64,000 nucleotides of DNA, from the NCBI GenBank assembly GCA_964569385.1, contig CAZMUM010000006.1:69369-133368 (forward strand). The letters run 5' to 3'. The DNA is from JAADHX01 sp964569385 (GTDB lineage: Bacteria > Actinomycetota > Acidimicrobiia > Acidimicrobiales > Poriferisodalaceae). Both the position numbers and the translations under genes were made by a program. The notes under the pieces are model-generated. The model searched no databases, was not told the origin of the DNA, and saw only the letters and a program-made list of their open reading frames with translations. Numbering within the stretch: the first letter of the stretch is position 1; every line of letters starts with the position of its first letter. Of the stretch, positions 1-8,890 are shown piece after piece.

Positions 1-1
1 T

Positions 2-2989
2 TTCGGCTTGCCAGTTGTAGAGGCCCAGCGTTTGGAGTCGGCTGCCGGGGCCGGGCAGATCTTCTGCTCGAACCTGGTTCAGTTGATGTCGAGGGGCCGT
101 GGTGGCCACGAGTTCCTAGTCGTAGGAGACTTGGAGCTCAAGGGTTTGGTCGAGCCAGTGTCGGTGATGGAGGTTGTTTGGGCACGCGCTCCTGCAACAG
201 AGTCAGAACTCGAGCTGCCCAATTTGTTGTCAACCGCAGCATCGTTCGATTTCGCAGGTCGAAAGGCGGAGCTCCAGCAGCTCGTCGACGCTTGGGAGGG
301 GTTAGGTGAGTCTGGCCACGCCGCGGTTCTCGTCTCTGGCGAACCTGGTATCGGTAAGACCAGGCTGGTCGCAGAGTTGGCCAAACTGGCGCTCTCGCAA
401 GGAGGAACGGTTGTCGCGGGTAGATGCGACGATAGCGCTGACGTCCCGTTTCGACCTTTTGTTGAAGCGCTACGAGGGTGGTGTTCGGGGCTGGGTTCGG
501 AAGAAGTTCAGGACGTGCTCGGACCCGCAGCCACCGATCTTCAACGAATTTTCCCCGAGTTGGAGTCCTATGTCAGTGGTCTAGCGGTGCCGCAGCTGAG
601 CGATCCGGACTTTGAGAGGTATCAGGTTCTCGGCGCCATTGTCTCGTGGCTGCGGTCGATGACCGAAGAGGGTCCCGTCCTGGTCGTGCTTGACGATATT
701 CACTGGGCGGACTCAGCGACCCTGGCCGCGCTGAAGAACATAGTTGAGGAACTGGTCAGCGAGCCCGTGCTCATTGTTGGGACCTATCGCGACACCGACC
801 TCGATCGCGGTCATCCTCTCGCAGCGGCACTGGCCGACTTTCGCAGAATTTACAAGGTGACTCGACTTGATCTGCGCGGGTTGACCCAAGATGATGTCAC
901 CGCGTTCATGACACTGGCGGCCGGTCATGAACTCGATGCTGCTGGAGGCGACCTCGCTACCGCGCTACATCGAGAGACCGCTGGCAATCCGTTCTTTGTG
1001 GGCGAGGTTTTGCGTCACCTCATCGAGAGTGAGGTGATTGTCTTTCGCGACGGTGCCTGGACCAGCGACATGACCCTCGACGAGCTCGGGATTCCCGAGG
1101 GTATTCGAGAGGTTGTTGGCCGCAGGCTCACTGTGCTCGATGAACAAGCCGAGAAGATGCTCGTAGCTGCTTCAGTGCTCGGCCATGAGTTTGAGGTCGA
1201 TGTGTTGAGCGCGGTCGCAGGGATCGATCCCGATGATGTGCTTGATCTCCTTGACACAGTCGTTGCTGCGAACCTCGCGGTGGAGACCGGCACTGGGTGG
1301 TACCGGTTCACTTATGCGTTGGTCCGGTCCACGCTGCTCGATGAGTTGTCTGCCACTCGACGGGCGAGGCTTCACCGGCGGGCCGCTCAAGAGATCGAGC
1401 GTCGAAACGAGGGCCGGCTTGATGTCGTGACAACCCGGATTGCCTTCCACTGGGCCGAGACCGCCGATCCAGATCCCTCAACGGCCGTTCTATGGGCGAC
1501 CCGGTCTGGGCAGGTAGCGCTTCATCGAGCCGCCGCGGACGATGCGGTTCGTTGGTTCGAGCGTGGTCTCGATCTTCTCGATCCCGATGATCCGAACCAG
1601 CAACAACAAGCTGTCTTGCTGGTCGGGTTGGCTGAATCGCAGCTACGGAACGGTCTCAGCGGCTTCGACGATACCGCGAAACGGGCGGCCCGAATCGGCC
1701 TAGCGCTGCGAGACCCCCAAATTGTCTCAGATGCACTACGAGTGAACGGAAGAACAATCTGGACGCGGTCGTTCGACTTCGACCAGGAGAGGATGGAGCT
1801 GATTCGGGCCGGCCTCGAACTGGACCTGGCCGACACCCCTGGAGCGCGCGCATCGCTCCTCATCGATTTAGGTCAAGAACTACTGTTCACCGGTGAAGCC
1901 GATGAACGGCTACGAGTCTGCACCGAAGCATTGACAATCCTCGAGCACGCGGGTGCCGATCAACTAAAGATCCGTCTGATCATCCACCGGCTAAGCGTCG
2001 CGTTGCCGCCATTGGCCACCCCGGCCGGCGTTAGAGATCGAGTAAACGAGCTCTACCGACAAGCAGCCGAGGCGAGCGAGAAGGCGGGCGACTCAACTCT
2101 GCAGTTCAGATTCCTGCAGTCTCTGACGGTCATTGCAATCTTCGAGAACGACCACGCCACGTTTCAACGGTGCCTGCCGGTCGTCGACCGACTCCGTTCG
2201 CAAGTTGACAGGTTTACGCGAGCGGGCTTCAAGGCGCTCGACATCATTGTTGGGTTGGCTCTCGGCAAGTTGGCCGAGGCCGAGGCCGGTGCCGATGAAC
2301 TTCTGGAGTCACTGAGCTCCAAAGGAGATGAAGCCGGAACGCAATATCACGCCATGACCTATTTCCAGACGTACCGAGAACGAACCGCTCTTAACGAGTT
2401 GCTCCCGCTCATCGAGGACGTCACCATTGGCGAGTCTGACTATCAGGGCGCAAGCGCGGCGATGAAAGCATCGGCATACGCAACGATCGGTCGTACCCAA
2501 GAGGTCATCACCATCGTCGACCATGCTCGACCGTTCGACGATTTGGCCGATGACTCTTCGCTGCCCGTGGTGCTTGCCGGGTTCGCCGATGCGATCAGTC
2601 TCACCGGCAATTCTGCCGCCGCAGCCGACCTGCTGCCCCGGCTGCGCGAACTCGAACGTGCTGACCAAGATATTCAGCTTTCGGCGGCGTGTTTCTATTT
2701 CGGGTCGCTCGACGCAGCCATGGCCAGGGTGTTATCGGTGCTCGGCGAGGACGGCGAGGCTGAGCAGCGTTTCACATCCGGGATAGCGGCCAGCGATAAC
2801 TTCGGAGCGACGGCATGGTCGGCCAGATCGCGGGTTCACTACGCCCAGTTTTGCCTCGACCGAGGCCGAGACTCCGATGCAGCTCGAATTGCCACCGAGG
2901 CGATTGAGCTCACCGAAGGCACCGAACTGACCGACACACAGAACATCGCTACAACAATACTGGAACGCACGAAATCGAATGGGGTCTGA
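2..2989 (+). CDS. Class III adenylate cyclase-type signalling ATPase with TPR-like tail (5' partial)
   Basis: The reading frame is already open at base 2, and the first residues (FGLPVVEAQRL) match the end of a class III nucleotide cyclase catalytic domain, so the cyclase core lies before the window. Next comes an AAA/NACHT-like ATPase domain with Walker A GEPGIGKT (about residue 111 of the visible part) and Walker B VLVVLDDIHWAD (about 224). The remaining 550 residues are helical and TPR-like. This cyclase-ATPase-TPR layout is common in actinobacterial signalling proteins. The gene ends at TGA 2987-2989, six bases from the convergent RpiR gene. Signal and output are unknown. The TTG at base 8 is internal, not a start. 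Confidence 0.85.
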   Translation, partial: FGLPVVEAQRLESAAGAGQIFCSNLVQLMSRGRGGHEFLVVGDLELKGLVEPVSVMEVVWARAPATESELELPNLLSTAASFDFAGRKAELQQLVDAWEGLGESGHAAVLVSGEPGIGKTRLVAELAKLALSQGGTVVAGRCDDSADVPFRPFVEALRGWCSGLGSEEVQDVLGPAATDLQRIFPELESYVSGLAVPQLSDPDFERYQVLGAIVSWLRSMTEEGPVLVVLDDIHWADSATLAALKNIVEELVSEPVLIVGTYRDTDLDRGHPLAAALADFRRIYKVTRLDLRGLTQDDVTAFMTLAAGHELDAAGGDLATALHRETAGNPFFVGEVLRHLIESEVIVFRDGAWTSDMTLDELGIPEGIREVVGRRLTVLDEQAEKMLVAASVLGHEFEVDVLSAVAGIDPDDVLDLLDTVVAANLAVETGTGWYRFTYALVRSTLLDELSATRRARLHRRAAQEIERRNEGRLDVVTTRIAFHWAETADPDPSTAVLWATRSGQVALHRAAADDAVRWFERGLDLLDPDDPNQQQQAVLLVGLAESQLRNGLSGFDDTAKRAARIGLALRDPQIVSDALRVNGRTIWTRSFDFDQERMELIRAGLELDLADTPGARASLLIDLGQELLFTGEADERLRVCTEALTILEHAGADQLKIRLIIHRLSVALPPLATPAGVRDRVNELYRQAAEASEKAGDSTLQFRFLQSLTVIAIFENDHATFQRCLPVVDRLRSQVDRFTRAGFKALDIIVGLALGKLAEAEAGADELLESLSSKGDEAGTQYHAMTYFQTYRERTALNELLPLIEDVTIGESDYQGASAAMKASAYATIGRTQEVITIVDHARPFDDLADDSSLPVVLAGFADAISLTGNSAAAADLLPRLRELERADQDIQLSAACFYFGSLDAAMARVLSVLGEDGEAEQRFTSGIAASDNFGATAWSARSRVHYAQFCLDRGRDSDAARIATEAIELTEGTELTDTQNIATTILERTKSNGV

Positions 2990-2995
2990 GTCGGG

Positions 2996-3853
2996 TCAGG
3001 TTTGGTCTTCGATGAAGACCTGCTGAGCGCCAGAGAGGTTTTCTGCGCTGTCGAGTCGCGTGATTGCCTCGGCAGCGAGCGTGTGAGCCACCTCGGCCAG
3101 AACTGCCTCGGCGACCGCGACCGCCGGTAGAGCACTGTCGAATGGGCCAATGGCAGGTACGTCGACCCTGCACCAGACGGTGGCGATCGCGGCGATGGGG
3201 GAGAATGCACCATCGGTGATGGCGACAAGGTCGGCGCCAATCTCGACCAAGAGTTCGGCAGTGCGCACAACGGCTGATTCGTAGCGGAAGAAGTCGATCG
3301 CAACCACGACGTCGCCCGCGTTTGCGTCGGTGAGTTCGACAGAGATATTGGCCGCAGAGCCGCTGAGGCGCCGGGTGCCTGGTCGGAGCAGTTTGAGGCC
3401 AGCGGTCAGCACGAGAGCGGCGGCTGAGCCTTCTGAGCTGATGATCCAGATATTGCCAGGAGTGCCAGCGAGGAGATGCGCCATGCGCCTGATTGTGTCG
3501 GCTGGGACGGATTCGAATGCTGCCTCGACGCTCGCGGTTGCGACTGTGCGGGTTCGGTTCCACACCTGCCCGCCGGGTTGGTGGCGGATGCGGTCGGTTG
3601 GGCGCGTGAGTTGCTCGGCCATCGACCTCCTGGCTTCGTCCTGTAGGGCGCTGTAGCCGTCGAAGCCGAGCTTCATGGCGAATCGAACAACTGATGGTCC
3701 GCTCGTATGAACGGTTTGGGCCACTTCGGCAACGGTGCCGAAGGCCACGATGGTGGAATCGTCGAGTACGGCATCGGCGATACGGCGCTCGGTGGGGGTG
3801 AGGCTCGGACTCGCGGAGGCGATTCGTTCGCTCAGGGTGACGGCTCCGGACAT
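2996..3853 (-). CDS. RpiR-family transcriptional regulator (HTH + SIS)
   Basis: This 285-residue protein has an N-terminal HTH_6 domain (LTPTERRIADAVL, then FGTVAEVAQTV and SVVRFAMKLGF, about residues 17-62) and a C-terminal SIS (sugar isomerase) fold (about 110-260). That is the normal RpiR layout and length. The start at 3853 (MSGAVTLSER) was chosen over the ATG 39 bases upstream because it aligns with the paralogue at 6499-7338. It is divergent from the aldehyde dehydrogenase gene across a 53-bp region with nested inverted repeats, so it probably controls that operon and itself. RpiR proteins often sense sugar phosphates, but here the neighbours suggest an amino acid catabolite. The ligand is inferred only. 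Confidence 0.9.
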   Translation of the reverse strand: MSGAVTLSERIASASPSLTPTERRIADAVLDDSTIVAFGTVAEVAQTVHTSGPSVVRFAMKLGFDGYSALQDEARRSMAEQLTRPTDRIRHQPGGQVWNRTRTVATASVEAAFESVPADTIRRMAHLLAGTPGNIWIISSEGSAAALVLTAGLKLLRPGTRRLSGSAANISVELTDANAGDVVVAIDFFRYESAVVRTAELLVEIGADLVAITDGAFSPIAAIATVWCRVDVPAIGPFDSALPAVAVAEAVLAEVAHTLAAEAITRLDSAENLSGAQQVFIEDQT

Positions 3854-3906
3854 GTATGAGATGTTACAGCTTGTATCTGCAAGATGAATCATCTATAACA
3901 TCGCCT
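3854..3906. promoter_or_regulatory. Divergent promoter/operator with nested inverted repeats
   Basis: This short gap separates the divergent RpiR and aldehyde dehydrogenase starts. It holds a 7-bp inverted repeat, GATGTTA (3860-3866) and TAACATC (3896-3902), enclosing a second dyad CTTG-N6-CAAG (3870-3883). The arrangement fits a dimeric HTH operator covering both promoters. Binding by the adjacent RpiR protein is inference. Confidence 0.5.
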
Positions 3907-5421
3907 ATGGAACACGCAGAGATCCTCAACGCAGCAGGCCTCGCGACCGCCACAGTCGAGGGCGGCAGTCTCGCCGTAACGTCGCCGATCGATGGCACCG
4001 AGATAGCTCGCCTGCACGAACACTCCAGCGAAGATGTCGACGCGGCCCTCGTTTTGGCTGAGGCCGCTTTCGCACAGTGGCGAAACGTGCCTGCACCCCG
4101 TCGTGGCGAGCTGGTGCGGCTCATCGGCGACGAGCTTCGGGCCAACAAGGATGCTCTCGGCGCCCTTGTGTCTCTCGAGTGCGGCAAGATCCTCCAAGAG
4201 GGCCTCGGCGAGGTGCAGGAGATGATCGACATCTGCGACTTCGCGGTGGGCCAGTCGCGTCAGCTCTACGGCCTCACGATTGCCTCCGAGCGACCTGGCC
4301 ACGCCATGCGCGAGATGTGGCACCCCATGGGCGTTTGCGCCATAGTCACCGCCTTCAACTTTCCCGTTGCTCCCTGGTGTTGGAACGCAGCACTGGCCCT
4401 AGTGTGCGGCGACCCCGTCATATGGAAACCATCGGAGAAGACTCCGCTCACCGCCTTGGCCACCCAGGTGATAGTCGACCGTGCTCTGGTGCGATTCGGA
4501 GACGCCCCCGAAGGGTTGTCCCAAGTGCTCATCGGGGGAGTCGAGATCGGCCGCCAGCTTGCTGAGAGCTCCAAGGCTGCCATTGTTTCGGCCACCGGCT
4601 CGACGCGGATGGGTCAGTCCGTAGGCCAAGTTGTGGCCGAACGTTTCGGTCGGTCGATCCTCGAGCTCGGCGGCAACAACGCCATGATCGTGGCGCCGTC
4701 GGCCGATCTTGAGATGGCCGTCCGCGCCATCGTGTTTTCGGCAGTAGGTACCGCCGGGCAGCGTTGCACCACCTTGCGTCGGCTCATTGTTCACGAGGAC
4801 ATCTACGACGCGCTCATTCCGCGGCTCCAGGCCACCTACGCGGGGCTACCGATTGGCGATCCTCTGGTCGATGGCACGCTCGTCGGCCCACTCATCGACC
4901 AGCCGGCCCGCACCGCGATGGTGGCTGCGCTCGACAGAGCCGCAGCCGATGGTGGCACGGTGTTTGGCGGCGAACAAGTACTCCGCGACGAGTACCCCGA
5001 TGCGGTCTACGTGAGCCCGGCAATCGTCGAAATGTCGGCCCAGACCAATGTGGTCCGCGAGGAGACCTTTGCCCCGATCCTCTACGTGTTGCGCTACACC
5101 GAGCTAAGCGAAGCGATCGCCATTCACAACGACGTCCCGCAAGGGCTGTCATCGTGCATCTTTTCCACCCACGTGCGCGAGACCGAAACCTTTTTGTCGG
5201 CGGTCGGCTCCGACTGCGGAATCGCCAACGTGAACATCGGACCGTCGGGCGCCGAGATCGGGGGAGCGTTCGGTGGCGAGAAGCAAACCGGTGGAGGGCG
5301 CGAATCGGGCTCTGATGCTTGGAGGGGCTACATGCGTCGCCAAACCCAGACCATCAACTACTCAAGTGAGCTCCCTCTGGCCCAAGGCATCACCTTCGAT
5401 ACCCCCGGGGCCGCGCAGTGA
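3907..5421 (+). CDS. ALDH7-type aminoadipate-semialdehyde dehydrogenase
   Basis: This 504-residue NAD(P)+-dependent aldehyde dehydrogenase belongs to the antiquitin/ALDH7 group, which oxidises 2-aminoadipate 6-semialdehyde (or its cyclic piperideine form) to 2-aminoadipate in lysine breakdown. Visible residues are Asn151 (AFNFPVAPW), Lys174 (KPSE), general base Glu253 (LELGGNN) and catalytic Cys287 (GQRCTT). The C-terminus carries ALDH7-like GGAFGGEKQTGGGRESGSD. The in-frame codons upstream of 3907 lie in the operator, so ATG 3907 is preferred. Its stop overlaps the next start by 4 bp (GTGA), implying coupling with the lysine 6-dehydrogenase-like gene. The same enzyme could act on the beta-isomer, 3-amino-6-oxohexanoate, if the amino shift comes first. 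Confidence 0.88.
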   Translation: MEHAEILNAAGLATATVEGGSLAVTSPIDGTEIARLHEHSSEDVDAALVLAEAAFAQWRNVPAPRRGELVRLIGDELRANKDALGALVSLECGKILQEGLGEVQEMIDICDFAVGQSRQLYGLTIASERPGHAMREMWHPMGVCAIVTAFNFPVAPWCWNAALALVCGDPVIWKPSEKTPLTALATQVIVDRALVRFGDAPEGLSQVLIGGVEIGRQLAESSKAAIVSATGSTRMGQSVGQVVAERFGRSILELGGNNAMIVAPSADLEMAVRAIVFSAVGTAGQRCTTLRRLIVHEDIYDALIPRLQATYAGLPIGDPLVDGTLVGPLIDQPARTAMVAALDRAAADGGTVFGGEQVLRDEYPDAVYVSPAIVEMSAQTNVVREETFAPILYVLRYTELSEAIAIHNDVPQGLSSCIFSTHVRETETFLSAVGSDCGIANVNIGPSGAEIGGAFGGEKQTGGGRESGSDAWRGYMRRQTQTINYSSELPLAQGITFDTPGAAQ

Positions 5422-6512
5422 GGAGCATTGGGTCCTCCATCGAACGGGTCGCGGTTCTGGGCCTTGGCAAGGTCGGCCTGCTCGCGGCCGAGCTGTTGCA
5501 CGACTCGGGGTTTTCGGTTCTGGCCTTCGATCAACGACCGGTCACCAAGTCGTCTCGAATCGAGTCGCGTTCGGTCGATGTCGCCGATCTCGTTGCCCTG
5601 GCCCGCGAGCTTGGTCAGGTCGACGCCGTGCTGTCGTGTCTGCCATATCACCTCAACGTCGGAGTCGCCGAGACAGCCCACGAATTGGGAATTCACTACT
5701 TCGATCTCACCGAGGACGTATCGGCCACGGCTCGAATCAGAGAGCTGGCCGAAACGTCACAGGCCCTGATGGCCCCCCAATGCGGGTTGGCACCGGGTTT
5801 CGTTGGAATAGTCGCCGCGTCGCAGGTCGAGGTCTTCGACCGCTGCCGCTCCATTCGGATGAGGGTGGGAGCGCTACCCCAACATCCCGTCGGGCTGATG
5901 GGATATGCGTTCAACTGGTCGTCTGAGGGCGTGGTCAACGAGTACCTCAACGATTGTGAGGTGATCGAGGAGGGCGTTCACAAGTGGGTCTCACCCATGG
6001 AGTGGCTTGAGACGATTTATGTGGAGGGGACCCAGCTAGAGGCCTTCACGACTTCAGGCGGCCTCGGCACGATCTGTGAGACCTACCTCGACCGGGTCGA
6101 CAACATCGATTACAAGACAATGCGCTACCCGGGCCACGCGAAGCTCATGAACTTCTTCTTTCACGAGCTACTGATGCGCGAGCGTCGCGAACTGGCGGGC
6201 GAGATCCTCACCAATGCCAAGCCCCCGGTCAATGACGACGTCGTGTACGTGCACGTGGCCTCGGAGGGCTACATCGATGACCAACTCCGCAGAGTCGAAT
6301 ACGTGAGGGCGTTCAAGCCGCGCGAGCTGGCTGGTCGATCCCGAACCGCCATCGCTTGGACCACCGCCGGGTCGGTGGTTTCGGTCATAGAGATGGTGCG
6401 CGACGGGGTCCTTCCCCAAAAGGGGTTCCTCAAACAGGAGGAGATCCCCCTCGACCTGTTCCTGTCGACCACCAGCGGAGCTCTGTACGACGCGGTCGCT
6501 ACACATCGGTGA
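5418..6512 (+). CDS. Lysine 6-dehydrogenase-like enzyme (saccharopine dehydrogenase fold)
   Basis: This 364-residue protein has an N-terminal Rossmann motif GLGKVG (residues 15-20) and a saccharopine-dehydrogenase-type C-terminal domain. It carries blocks I recognise from bacterial L-lysine 6-dehydrogenases: LTEDVSATARI, PQCGLAPGF, RMRVGALPQ, TSGGLGTICET and YKTMRYPGH. The family removes the epsilon-amino group of lysine with NAD(P)+, giving 2-aminoadipate 6-semialdehyde, the substrate of the enzyme encoded just upstream. Start GTG 5418 overlaps the previous stop by 4 bp. Its 3' end overlaps the convergent second RpiR gene by 14 bp. It is too short to be a two-enzyme saccharopine dehydrogenase. 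Substrate (alpha- or beta-lysine) is not settled by sequence. Confidence 0.82.
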   Translation: MRSIGSSIERVAVLGLGKVGLLAAELLHDSGFSVLAFDQRPVTKSSRIESRSVDVADLVALARELGQVDAVLSCLPYHLNVGVAETAHELGIHYFDLTEDVSATARIRELAETSQALMAPQCGLAPGFVGIVAASQVEVFDRCRSIRMRVGALPQHPVGLMGYAFNWSSEGVVNEYLNDCEVIEEGVHKWVSPMEWLETIYVEGTQLEAFTTSGGLGTICETYLDRVDNIDYKTMRYPGHAKLMNFFFHELLMRERRELAGEILTNAKPPVNDDVVYVHVASEGYIDDQLRRVEYVRAFKPRELAGRSRTAIAWTTAGSVVSVIEMVRDGVLPQKGFLKQEEIPLDLFLSTTSGALYDAVATHR

Positions 6513-7338
6513 GGAAAGTGTCGGTGACAGACCAGAGCTCCTCCGTGCGATCGATCCGTTTCTGCACGGTGGTGAGGTCGACACGTGCGACCTCTGCAAC
6601 GATGAGTTCGGCGAGGGCGACCGAAGACACCGAGCTGTCGAACGGCCCCACCGCTGGCACCGACAGCTCGATCAGCGTGTCGGCAAACGCCGCGAGCGGC
6701 GACAACGGGCCATCGGTAATCGCGACTATGGGCACCGAATGCGCCTTAAGGGCCTGCGCGGCGACGACCGCCGACCGCCGATACCGACTGAAATCTGAGA
6801 TGAGAGCGATGTCATCTGGGCCCGCGGACGCAAGTGCTCGTCCGATGGAATGGTCCTCAAGCAGATGAACGTCGGCGCGGATGATGCCGAGCCCGCTCTC
6901 GAGGGCGTGCGCAGACGCCTTTGAGGTTTCGCCGGTTGCGATCCATACCGAGGTCGCGGCAGCGATACGGGGTGCTAAGCCACCAATGAGGCCGCTCTCG
7001 ACAATCGCTTCGAGCGGCGCTAGGGCCGCTGTCAAAGCCCGGAGGTCTCCGGCGCTTGTGAGCCGATCGCCGCGAACGCGGCCGCTGGGGGTCGACAGCC
7101 GCTGTGAAAGACCGACCCGCGCGCTTTGTTGCAGAGCCGGGTAGCCGGTGAATCCGAGCTTGGCCGCGAAGCGCACGATTGAGGGCCGGCTCGTGCCGAC
7201 GTGGTGCGCCAGATCCGAAACGGTCCCGAAGGCCAACAGGGTCGGTTCTGAAACAATCGCTGCCGCGATTCGACGCTCGGTCGGGGTCAGACGATCGCGG
7301 GTTCCGGCGATCGCTTCGGAGATATTGACTGGTGACAT
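6499..7338 (-). CDS. RpiR-family transcriptional regulator (second copy)
   Basis: This 279-residue HTH_6-SIS protein is clearly paralogous to the regulator at 2996-3853. Shared blocks are LTPTERRIA, LAFGTV and SIVRFAAKLGF in the HTH (about residues 17-62) and ITDGPLSPLA with VPAVGPFDSSV in the SIS part. The start is ATG 7338. It is divergent from the KamA-like operon and converges with the lysine 6-dehydrogenase-like gene, so each half of the presumed pathway has its own adjacent RpiR protein. The two probably arose by duplication of a regulator-operon unit; separate ligands are possible. Confidence 0.9.
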   Translation of the reverse strand: MSPVNISEAIAGTRDRLTPTERRIAAAIVSEPTLLAFGTVSDLAHHVGTSRPSIVRFAAKLGFTGYPALQQSARVGLSQRLSTPSGRVRGDRLTSAGDLRALTAALAPLEAIVESGLIGGLAPRIAAATSVWIATGETSKASAHALESGLGIIRADVHLLEDHSIGRALASAGPDDIALISDFSRYRRSAVVAAQALKAHSVPIVAITDGPLSPLAAFADTLIELSVPAVGPFDSSVSSVALAELIVAEVARVDLTTVQKRIDRTEELWSVTDTFLTDV

Positions 7339-7442
7339 GCAATCTTTCCGCGTGCAGCCGATGTGAGCATTCTGTTACGTTAGAAGTGTGATCTTGTGCA
7401 GTAATGTACATCCGCGATGAGCGAAAATGGAGAGCTGAGGCC
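7339..7442. promoter_or_regulatory. Divergent promoter region, RpiR2 / kamA-like operon
   Basis: This 104-bp region lies between divergent starts. It contains TGTTAC near 7374 and GTAATGTAC near 7401, giving TTAC/GTAA half-sites about 22 bp apart, and the string ATCTTGTGCAG. The reverse complement of the first operator (3854-3906) has ATCTTGCAG in a similar place, suggesting related sites for the two RpiR proteins. A GGAGAG Shine-Dalgarno at 7429-7434 sits 8 bases before ATG 7443 and decides the start of the downstream gene. Confidence 0.4.
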
Positions 7443-8882
7443 ATGAGCAGAGCAAAGTACGTGCCGACCGCCCGAGAGCACCTAGTGCTCGACGGGGTAG
7501 AGAACCCGCGTTATGACCGCCAGATCCTCAACGGGCTCGACCCGTTCATCAACGGCACTGTGCCAGACGACATGGCCGACTTCTACAGCCAGGGCGAGCT
7601 CGATAATCTGATCCAGATCCGCGGCACCAAGCGCGACATCGAGTCTCGTATGCCGGTCAAAATAACGCGGCACTACTTCGAGCTTGCTCAGAACAGCCCG
7701 TCACTACAAAAGCTCGTAAAGGCCTCTCCCGACGAGACGCTGAACCTCCAGGGCTCTGAAGATCCTGGGAATCAGATGGACTACAGCCCGGTCGAAGGTC
7801 TGTTGCACAAGTATGAGATGGGGCTCATGTATGTCATCTCGACCTGCTCGGCCCACTGCCGCTTCTGCTATCGCGAGGAACTCATTGCGCGCAAGGACAT
7901 CGAGCGCCAAGACGGCACGGTCGAAAAGAAGGGCCTCGCGCAGCTCACCGAAGTCACCGACTACATCCGATCCCACAACGCCGCCGTCGAAGCCAACGGC
8001 GGAATCCACCCAGATTCTGGTCGAGAGAAACTCCGAGAGATCCTTCTGTCAGGCGGCGACCCGATGGTGTTGCCAAACAGCAAGCTCGCGGGCTGGTTCA
8101 CAGCCCTCGCAGAAGCTGGTGTAGAGGCCATCCGGCTCGGTACCAAGGAGTTGTCGTTCCACCCTGACCGCTTCGACGACGCCTTCTTGGCGATGATGGA
8201 TCGATTTCATGAGGTCTACCCCGATGTCGGCTTCCGACTGATGACCCATTTCAACCACCCAGACGAGCTACTTGCCAAAGACGAGAGCGGTAACTACATC
8301 GAAGACGACAACGGCTTCTATGTGTGGCACCAAAGCACCCAGAGAGCAGTCGATGCTGTTGTCTCGCGAGGCTGGATTAGCCTCGAAAATCAGTCGCCCA
8401 TAATCAAAGGGGTGAACGACGACGTAGTGGCGCTGCGGATCCTTCAGCGCATCTTGAAGCGCGTTGGAGTAGAGAATCACTACTTCTTCTGCGGGCGCGA
8501 CATTGTGGCCTACCGCGCGTTCAACGTTCCGATCGAGACCGCGTGGGAGACCCTCAACGAATCACAAAAGGGTCTATCAGGCGTCGAAGCTCACGCCAGG
8601 CTCTCCATCACCCACTACAAGGGTAAGACCGAGGTCTCGGCGGTTACCAATGAACCGATCCCGGGCCTCGCGGGGTCTGAGAATGGCGTCGTGATCTTCA
8701 AGATTCTCCGCAACGCCGCCGGCGCGCCCGACCGCGGGAAGGTTTGCATTGTCGGTCGTAACCCCGACGCGGTGTGGTTCGATGACTATGAGGACCGTGT
8801 GCTGTTCGACGAAGCTGGTCTCTTCGACTACACGCGGGTCAAGGCAACCAGGACCGAAGAGCCAGTCGCCGTTTCGGCCTAG
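7443..8882 (+). CDS. Divergent KamA-family radical SAM 2,3-aminomutase
   Basis: This 479-residue protein is related to lysine 2,3-aminomutase, a radical SAM and PLP enzyme that moves an amino group from C2 to C3. The Fe-S motif is CSAHCRFC (Cys135, 139, 142). Family blocks LLSGGDP, RLGTKEL, THFNHPDE and NQSPIIKGVND are present. The usual PLP loop GGGGK is absent; the likely PLP lysine is Lys395 in HYKGKTEV. In a hand alignment, the two aspartates that hold the epsilon-amine in clostridial lysine 2,3-aminomutase (Asp293, Asp330) correspond to Arg352 and Ser388. A positive residue there is what glutamate 2,3-aminomutase has, so a substrate with a distal carboxylate such as 2-aminoadipate is plausible. 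It leads the CoA-transferase/aminotransferase operon. The exact substrate is inferred. Confidence 0.82.
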   Translation: MSRAKYVPTAREHLVLDGVENPRYDRQILNGLDPFINGTVPDDMADFYSQGELDNLIQIRGTKRDIESRMPVKITRHYFELAQNSPSLQKLVKASPDETLNLQGSEDPGNQMDYSPVEGLLHKYEMGLMYVISTCSAHCRFCYREELIARKDIERQDGTVEKKGLAQLTEVTDYIRSHNAAVEANGGIHPDSGREKLREILLSGGDPMVLPNSKLAGWFTALAEAGVEAIRLGTKELSFHPDRFDDAFLAMMDRFHEVYPDVGFRLMTHFNHPDELLAKDESGNYIEDDNGFYVWHQSTQRAVDAVVSRGWISLENQSPIIKGVNDDVVALRILQRILKRVGVENHYFFCGRDIVAYRAFNVPIETAWETLNESQKGLSGVEAHARLSITHYKGKTEVSAVTNEPIPGLAGSENGVVIFKILRNAAGAPDRGKVCIVGRNPDAVWFDDYEDRVLFDEAGLFDYTRVKATRTEEPVAVSA

Positions 8883-8890
8883 GCGTCGAA

